Assembly: GCA_003290165.1 (NCBI GenBank)
Contig: QNQO01000808.1
Coordinates: 62,001-126,000, forward strand
Length of the DNA: 64,000 bases
From: Berberis thunbergii
Lineage: Eukaryota > Streptophyta > Magnoliopsida > Ranunculales > Berberidaceae
Direction: 5' to 3'
Part shown: one piece after another, positions 57,601 to 64,000 of the stretch
How positions within the stretch are numbered: position 1 is the first letter of the stretch
Layout: the number at the start of each line of letters is the position of its first letter
Made by a program: the position numbers and the translations under genes
The notes under the pieces: generated by a model
Seen by the model: the letters and a program-made list of their open reading frames with translations, nothing else
What the model was told of the DNA's origin: nothing
Databases searched by the model: none

Positions 57601-58793
57601 CGTCCTGCCGCAAGGTAAATTAATCTGAGTAATAGCCCGCCGTTTTTGTTTAGACTTAGTCGAGGCGAAAAAATATTTGGTGCAGGCATCCCCCTCCTTA
57701 AACTCTTTTTCACCGGATTTTTGAATCCAATAAAGCTCCTCGTGTTTGAGAGCTAATCTGTACTCAGCCTGACAGCGATTTAAATTGCAACAAGCATTAG
57801 TGTCCCAGTTGGCATCAACATTAAAACCGTTATTACTACCACCAGCAAAGCCTGCCAACAAAATAGTTTCCCATTGTTGCATTTCATCCTCAAGAGCGCG
57901 GATCCTGCTAAACACATTCCCAAATACCATCCGGTTCCACTGGATGAGCGCGCGACGGATCAATTTAAGTTTAGCAGCCACTCTATCCAGGGGTCTGGGG
58001 AAGGCCATATCTGTCAACCAGACTCCCTTAATCAGATCAAGAAATTCCGGGTGTGTAGTCCACATGTCCAAGAATCGAAACGGTGCAAAACCAATCCTAG
58101 GTTGAGAGGGCATGGATGCCAGCATAGGGGAATGATCAGAAAATGTACGGCTAAGATGTTCAACTTTAGGATTATCCAAAACTGTCAGCCAAGCCGAATT
58201 AACAAAAATACGGTCCAGTCTAGCCCAAATGCGCTCGCGGCCACGCCTATTATTGCACCAAGTAAGACGAGGACCCGAATAACCACAATCAATTAATCCA
58301 CATATTTCAGTACAATCGGAGAAATGAGCCATACTAGCCAGGGAGGGTGCAATTCCTCCAACTTTCTCCCCCGAGTGAAGATAAGTATTGAAATCCCCAC
58401 CAACCATCCAAGGGGATTCGTTGTGAGCCGCAAATGTAACCATATTGGACCATAATTCCTTTCTTTCATCCACAGAGCATTTAGCATAAACAAAAGAAAT
58501 TAAGAAAACTATCGAAGAAGAATCTGTTACCTGACAGTGAATAATCTGGTCCGACATGTCCACCACTGAGACAAAATCCAAATCTTGCCTCCAACCCTGT
58601 CATTAGATGCAAAACCGCCCAGTTTAACTTTGTTCCCAATCTCCATGTATCTACTAGCATCAATCATAGGCTCCGCAATCATAAGAATTCTGACATTGTG
58701 GTCCCGAACCAACTTTTGTAACCTCCTTCTCGTGGCCCTATTTCCAACGCCGCGAGCATTCCAAAACATAAAGTTTTCAATCATCTTAAACAC
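54619..58793 (-). pseudogene. LINE ORF2: endonuclease, reverse transcriptase, zf-RVT, RNase H
   Basis: From the ATG at 58793: APE-type endonuclease (NFMFWNARGVGN, WMVGGDFNTYLHSGEKVGG, RIWARLDRIFVN, SDHSPM); RT with DFRPISLCNVIYKIFSKIL, PEQGAFVKGR, DMEKAYDRLEW, GLRQGDPLSPFLF and catalytic YADD; a zinc-binding region; and a C-terminal RNase H with VDGFSCKN, AEGLRLC, QTDSKIV and EANAVADALA. A frameshift in the endonuclease near 58580 and TAG at 57439-57441 are the only breaks; the 891-codon RT-RNase H frame is intact. ORF2 begins 8 bases before ORF1 ends. Confidence 0.92.
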
Positions 58794-60791
58794 GGGAGGA
58801 AGACAAACCCTTCTTCGTCTTACGACGAGTGCCCGAAGGAACCGTAGTTTTGACGTTTTTCAGTCGCTCCGCATCCGAAAGTGCTCCCAATGCTAAGTCC
58901 TTGATAGCTTGTGTGCCCGGCCCAATGTCCGAATCCGACTCCGCCGCATCACTATCAGTGGCGCTTTCAAGCGTATTGACATTCATTTTTTTTTTCTTTT
59001 TCCGTAATGAAACACCCACCTTCACCAATTTGCGAAGTTCAGCCGGCAACCCGCGAGCATCCTGCAGTCCAAGCTGAACGTCCTGCTGCTCTGTTTCAGT
59101 GTCTGCTGCCTGGGACGCAGCAATTGGAACCTGAACGTCAGCCTGTGGATCCTGTGTGACAGCAGCACTAGACGACAACAAACCATTTGGAGGAGCGAGC
59201 ACACTGTTTCCTGGTACCCTGCCGGGAGAAGGAGCTGCAGCAGACCCTGTCATCGCCGCTGCTGGAACAAAACAGGACACAAGACCCCCTGTTTCTGTGC
59301 TATAATCTGTCTGAGACAGCCCAGTTTGCTCGGACTGGGGCATCGCATCCTGAATACGGGGCCTCATTTCCTGAACTTGGGGCACTGGCGAACCTGGCTG
59401 GGACAGATCAAAGTGCGCAGACGTTCCCTCCACTGAAAATTCAACCTGTTTACTCCCTGTCACGAGCTGCCCAACTTTAAATTCGCTAACAATTTGCGAA
59501 ACCGCGGTATGATTAGGAAGGGTACACAATGATGCCGGATTGACATCATTATCATTTGGATCCGGGATTGGTGGGTTACCAAGAACTTGGTCAATCTCTG
59601 AAATTGTATACCCCGCCTCTAGTAAACATTCCTCCGTCGAGTCGGACTTGACCCCGGTTTGAGCAAGCTCAATCTCCTTACCCGCTGATTGAAGTACCGT
59701 AGGAACGACCTCCTCGTCCTCAGTATTCTCCATTAGAGCCTCAAAAGTGTTTGACAAAACCACATTTACTTGGTCAATTGCCCCCGGCTTGTTGTTCACG
59801 ACTCCCTCCGGAATCTCTTCGCCTTTGCTATTTTTTGTTCCACTCACAACCGCTTCCGGATTTGCAGATATTTCTTTTCAAAGCACGGGAACATAATGTT
59901 GTCTGATAGTATTATTTTCTGCCTGTGATTTGACGACCTTCTCAGTCTTACCGATGCCCGGAGCGCGGCCCCCGTCCTTAATGCCTAGCTTCTTGCGACA
60001 ATCACTCTCCTGATGCCCAATCAAAGAACAAAAATCACAATATTTGAAACCTGGGTATTCAATCTTTTGCCAAAAACCTCTATTATTGGCTCTATCAATC
60101 CATACCCTATTTGGTAGTTTATCGGCCAAAGTCATCTCCACGCACACGCGGGCATAGCCCGGGCGTGATAAACATCTAGTATGGTCGTCCATTCGCAAAA
60201 ACTCACCAAAAGAATTGACAATTGCTTTTAAAATAGGAGGATGAAAAAGATGTAAAGGTAAGTTAGGCAACTCTACCCATAATGGCACCGAAATCGGGTC
60301 CTCCTTCAGACTGAAGCCATCATGCCAACGGAAAGCTTTAAACCGAACACCACGAATCAAAAAGGAATCCCGCGACAAAACTTTCTTTGCTTCCTCCTCC
60401 TATTGTAGACAAACTAACACATGCCGCTGGTTGAGAAGTCCCAACGAAAAATCTCCCAAAATGCCCTAGGTTCTGTGAATCGAATCTCGAATGTCCGCCA
60501 AAGTAGGGCGGTAGCTAGAGAATTTAAGACGATCACATGTTTTTCCATAAACGCCTCTCCACAAATTTCATCCGATGCCGTAATGCCAATTGCTGGTGCT
60601 CCCTCTTTACGGAATCTAGTACCTTCGACCGGAATCTCCACACCATCAGCCACTAGAATTTTTCCCAAAATTTGTGCGAAAGAGGGCCTAGCCGCTCCGT
60701 TGACGGTTCCCCCATTAGCAGTATGGGGGGGATGGCGGCGGGAGGCGCCGACATCACCGCCATAGCAGTGCCAGTTTCGAAAAATAAGCAA
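58786..60791 (-). pseudogene. LINE ORF1: Gag-like RNA-binding protein
   Basis: The first frame (60791-60414) holds ARPSFAQILGKI and MEKHVIVLNSLATALLW. After a frameshift near 60400 it continues with the DUF4283-like block FRWHDGFSLKEDPISVPLW, a VWIDRANNRGFWQKIEYPG segment and a zinc knuckle CDFCSLIGHQESDC. TGA at 59878-59880 is followed in the same frame by a 353-codon Ser/Glu-rich tail. It would bind LINE RNA. Confidence 0.85.
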
Positions 60792-61197
60792 AAATGAAAT
60801 CCTGTCTCTGTACCGTAACGGTACACAAAGCTTAATCGTATCGGCGGCTGAGATGCAACCGAAACTTTATAACCAGATCTGAATCGCGACCAAGACGAAC
60901 AATGGAACTGCTAGATTCAGTGTTGTGACCGTGCAAACATCCAGAAGCAACCAGTATCGACCAATATCGGCCAGAAATGTCCTGAATCGCGTGTCGCGAC
61001 CCGAGATAAGCCGGCAACCGATGGCTGAGCCGCCTAGGGTTGTCGCAGCGGCTACCCTAGCCGCCACCAGCGAAGGCTGGGATGCAAACTTACAGAAGAA
61101 GGACGGCTGAGATAAGATTTCGGTCAAAGATCGAAATACCCCCGAAAATCGCCCGAAATCCCCTCTCCGAAATTATCTCCTCTATCTGTCAGATTCC

Positions 61198-61212
61198 AAA
61201 ATTGGCATCTTT
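61198..61212 (+). repeat. LINE target-site duplication, right copy
   Basis: AAAATTGGCATCTTT, identical to 53796-53810. Confidence 0.9.
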
Positions 61213-61465
61213 GATGGACCTATAGTTGTTTGTAACACTTAGATTGTTAAGTCCCTGATCAAATGGATAACTACTTTGTTACATTTAGATTTTGTTAACA
61301 GGTAACTAAGTTAATTCACTAACATCAACTAACTACTGTGCATGAACGAACTCGTGCCTATTTGCACAGATCTTGAATCATATTCAGATTGGCATGAAAT
61401 ATTGCTTTAAGAGCGTCCGGTTTGCATGAGATTTGAGAGCATTCCAGTTGTCGACTCCTTAAATG
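61198..61465 (+). repeat. Tandem duplication unit 2, right part
   Basis: Continues the match to 53220-53489 after the LINE, ending at CTCCTTAAATGA. Confidence 0.9.
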
Positions 61466-61839
61466 AAAATTTAGTCATGGATTTTGACACTTCCATTTAT
61501 GAATTCTTGTACTGAAACAATAGACATGAAAAACATAGGAGATTCTTCCTAAATTTGTATCTCTTACAAATTTATCACTAGACGCTAAAAGTGCCTATAA
61601 GTAGGTTTACTTCCATAGACAATCAACTCAGAAATACGATGCATTTGCATTTTATACAAACCAAGTAATTTCTCCATGTTATGAGTTCTTGATTAACAAG
61701 CGTGATTTATTTTTTAAACATGCTAACATATCCATTCCACTTGAAAATAGGAAATCTTCTACGTTCTGGTGACGTTAGGGGATATCAGTCAATGGCTAGG
61801 ATGCATACCAGGCTTGCTGCCGTCCCAAAGAAAGGGTGA

Positions 61840-62514
61840 CGATTTACACATTAACTTAAACATCAATGACTGTATCATGCCTTGCCATCTATTTAAACTC
61901 GTTAGGTGCAACTTTTTGTTGCTATCTTGTTTATTATTATTGAAACGAAATATTGAATAAGCTATATTTAAAGTTGCATTATTGCAAGTTTCCTTACTAA
62001 CATTTCCTTTTAGATGGTTACTTTTGTTACAAAATTTTCTATTAACTTTTCCCTTAACTATCTGATAGTCTTATACATTATTTTCAAGGACTTTGCTGAT
62101 TGAGTGAGGCTGGCAAGAGGCGTTGTGATCAAGTTGCAGATTGGTTGAGCTTCTCCTGGAAAATGGAGCGCTCTGTTGAGGTGGACTGATGAAGATGGCT
62201 GTGGTTCTGTTGAGGTGGTTAAGGTGTTAATACAGGGAGTTGTGGTACTTTATATTTAGTTTTTTTTAGGTTTTGAAAAGCTGAAAATGTTTTGTGACTC
62301 GATGCAATACAGAGAGCTGATCTTAATTATTAATTTGATAGATTTTGTGACTCGATGTAATACATTATCTCATTAATTATATTACTTTGCCTCCATTCAT
62401 GGAAATGTTTAAGTTTGGCACATTAAAAATTTTTATTTTCTAGAAATAAAACTTATAAGATGTAATAAAAAGTCATTTGATAGCAAAAAAAAAAAAAAAA
62501 AAAAAAATCTATGT
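61840..62514 (+). other. 3' flank of the PEX4-like fragment
   Basis: AT-rich, with no gene seen; the first part is probably a 3' untranslated region. A poly-A run of about 25 bases near 62484-62508 precedes the CACTA subterminal repeats. Confidence 0.4.
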
Positions 62515-62692
62515 ATACTTACCATAGCATTTCTGAAACGCTATAAAAAGCCAACTTACTATATCGTTTTAAAAACGCTATAATAGACCCAGGGTCTATT
62601 ATAGCTCCGACAAACACAGCGTTTTCTAAAACACTATGGTATCCTACCATAGCGTTTCAAAAACGCTATGAATGGCCTTTTTTCTTGTAGTG
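62515..62692. repeat. CACTA right terminus with AACGCTAT repeats
   Basis: Copies of ACCATAGCGTTTC, AAAAACGCTATA and complements, ending in TTTTTTCTTGTAGTG, the inverse of a CACTACAAGAAAAAA terminus. Confidence 0.85.
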
Positions 62693-62787
62693 AATGTTCT
62701 AACTCTTCAAATGGTTCTTTCTACCTGATTGGCAGAGTACTTGATGCATTGGTGCAAAGTTGAAACTAGCGCTTCCATCTGATGGAG

Positions 62788-64000
62788 CTAAGGCCTTCCC
62801 AGGATGATGTTGTAGATGGATAAAGCATCAACCACCATGACTTCTTGGAACAACACTTTATGTAGTTGTGGCTCTTCCGCCACAACCGTTAGTCTGATTT
62901 TCTCGACAGGGAAGCACTTCTCTCCGCTAAACCCAATCATAGGGTGACGAGCAGGCGTTAAGTTTTCCTCCTTGAGTTGCATGCTGTGGAAAGCATTGAG
63001 GAACAAAACGTTCAGAGAGATCCCTGTGTCTACCAAGGACCTCTTCATTTCCCATTTCTTAATGAGGACCGAGATGACCAAGGCGTCATTGTGAGAAGAG
63101 TGGACGGCTTGGAGGTCCTTATCCGTGAATGTCAACAATGGGATTAGGTTTTGACCACGTGCGTACTGCACTTGTCCGTCCTCATAGGTTTGTTGAGTCT
63201 GCATCTCGCGGAGCATCCTTTTTGGGACCTGTTGGATTGCTCACCTTCCGAGCTTACCCCATGAAGAACATATATAATGTCAGGGGATTTTTCCTTTATC
63301 TCCTTGACAACCACTTCTTTTTCCTTTGCCCGGTCTTGTATTTTTTTCGGGTTCAGGACTTCATTAAGTTTTCCCTTCTTGATCCAGTACTCAATCTCAT
63401 TTATGAGACTCTTGCAGTCCTCAGTGTCATGGCTGTTATCCTTATGGAAGGAACAATATTTTCCATTATCTTGCCAGGAAGGATCTCCCTGCTGTTTGGC
63501 GGGCCACTTCATTTTCCCCTGATTCTTAATGGTGTTGAGGACGTCAAATAGGCTGGAATTGAGAGGATTAATGGATTTGGACCTGACGAAGTTGAAGGTT
63601 TAACTTACATTGTATGGCCAGAGTCTGGCTTGCTGTCATTCCGCTGCCTTTTACTTCTATCGTCGTCCTCCTATTTTTTTTCCCCTATTTTTTTTATCTC
63701 AGGGACCAGGGGGATATTTCTTGTTAGTTTCTCCCTTCTTTTTGGCAGCCAACATCTTCTCAAGAGTGATGTATTTCTAAGCGCTCTTCAACTCGTTTTT
63801 CATATTAGTAAGAGACTCTAGGGTGAGGAAGTTGTAGAATTGATCTCTCCTCAGACCCGAGGTGTCATCATTATAGCTGTTGATCAGAGTCAACTCATCG
63901 TTGATGCGGGTGACGTATTCCCTCAGTGTTTTGCTTAGTTTTTGTTTGAGGATGAGCAGGTAATGTGGGCCCTTCCTGATTCGTTGGATGTCAACGAAGC
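62788..64000 (-). pseudogene. Ty3/gypsy gag-protease remnant, cut by the window edge
   Basis: On the minus strand from 64000: RIRKGPHYLLILKQKLS and LREYVTRINDELTLINSY (gag core), then, after stops, KYCSFHKDNSHDTEDCKSL (gag zinc-finger-like C/H motif) and a protease with RSLVDTGISLNVLFLNAF (D-T-G active site), ending IYNIILGRP. This layout is that of Tat/Ogre-like gypsy gag-pro. Several stops and frameshifts break it. RT and integrase would be expected to the left of 62788 but are absent; the CACTA end lies about 100 bases away. Confidence 0.75.

Larger units (their letters stand above)
53811..61197 (-). mobile_element. Near full-length L1-type LINE with RNase H
   Basis: A poly-T run at 53808-53836 (the poly-A tail read backwards) marks the 3' end, and 15-bp target duplications flank it. 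On the minus strand it has a leader (about 61197-60792), ORF1 (60791-58786), ORF2 (58793-54619) and a CAG-rich 3' region. Each ORF has only one frameshift and one stop, so the insertion is fairly young. It disrupts tandem unit 2 of the PEX4 duplication. Confidence 0.93.
53043..61839 (+). pseudogene. PEX4/UBC21-like ubiquitin-conjugating enzyme, 3' part with duplicated catalytic exon
   Basis: The exon TGEICLDILKTAWSPAW...NCDSG occurs twice (53043-53172 and 53612-53741), each after an AG acceptor and before a GCAAGT donor (GC-AG intron). The last exon, 61751-61839, joins in phase and reads NLLRSGDVRGYQSMARM, ending LAAVPKKG and TGA. This is the C-terminal half of peroxisomal E2 enzyme PEX4/UBC21, which ubiquitinates PEX5 for receptor recycling; the Cys in GEICLDIL is the catalytic one. 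Earlier exons (UBC fold N-terminus) are not found. The LINE lies in the intron after the second exon copy. A transcript including both copies would repeat the active-site segment. Confidence 0.8.
39824..62692. mobile_element. Possible very large CACTA element holding nested insertions
   Basis: CACTACACCACAAGTCC starts at 39824 after AAT. At the other side TTTTTTCTTGTAGTG ends at 62692 and is followed by AAT. Both ends have ATAGCATTT/AACGCTAT-type subterminal repeats. The terminal repeats agree only over CACTACA, which is weak for one element, so these may be ends of two different elements. If it is one element of 23 kb, it carries RUS-, SCPL- and PEX4-like exons on the plus strand, a nested complete CACTA and a nested LINE. 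Confidence 0.4.

Noticed and set aside
1..64000. tRNA or rRNA genes
   Set aside because: I saw no convincing tRNA cloverleaf elements or rRNA sequence; the tRNA-like matches are retroelement primer sites.

Overview
This is a plant nuclear window, most likely from a eudicot. The evidence is intron-containing plant genes (cytosolic HSC70, PEX4/UBC21-like, AVT1-like, NIK-like and BIO1-like exons), Athila-, copia-, L1- and CACTA-type transposons, and AT-rich intergenic DNA. I cannot name the species. The only ordinary host gene that looks nearly whole is a cytosolic HSC70 on the minus strand (35991-38672), and it carries a one-base deletion. Almost everything else is transposon sequence, nested several layers deep, and much of it carries pieces of host genes.

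Left part (1-13.1 kb). A hAT element (1029-1888) carries an X8/CBM43 gene piece. A deleted Ty3/gypsy element (2710-4847) has an in-frame fragment of translation factor eIF3c behind its gag. A decayed Athila-type gypsy element (about 5587-11770) retains gag, protease, RT/RNase H and integrase but no 3' LTR. Two copies of a fold-back repeat (2104-2704 and 11843-12365) flank the two gypsy elements.

Middle part (13.1-34.9 kb). A small twin-CX9C (CHCH) gene, now a pseudogene, is split inside its first coding exon by a complete copia element (13178-18591, target duplication CATAA). Just downstream is a CACTA element (19386-25599, duplication GTA) that carries fragments of two host genes, an ataxin-2/CID-like gene and an AVT1-like amino-acid transporter, and is itself hit by a second copy of the hAT family (duplication CCTCCAAC). 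Next is a second, coding CACTA element (25911 to about 34940). Its transposase is broken, but its ten-exon Ptta/Ulp1-protease gene is intact across every exon junction I checked.

Right part (35-64 kb). HSC70 has a heat-shock element just upstream of its TATA box. Beyond it, 39824-62692 may be one very large CACTA element (AAT at both ends) or a mosaic. It holds exons of RUS-, SCPL- and PEX4-like genes. Inside it is another complete CACTA (41625-50573, duplication TGC) that split a RUS intron and carries minus-strand fragments of BIO1-, NIK- and GH3-type genes, including one exon in which BIO1 and NIK sequence are fused in frame. A nearly complete L1-type LINE with RNase H (53811-61197) sits in the second copy of a duplicated PEX4 catalytic exon, flanked by 15-bp duplications. 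The window ends in a gypsy gag-protease remnant.

The common theme is gene capture. A hAT, at least two CACTA elements and a gypsy element carry host exons, some joined in ways that could give chimeric transcripts. Family assignments come from recognising translated motifs by eye; no database search was possible.
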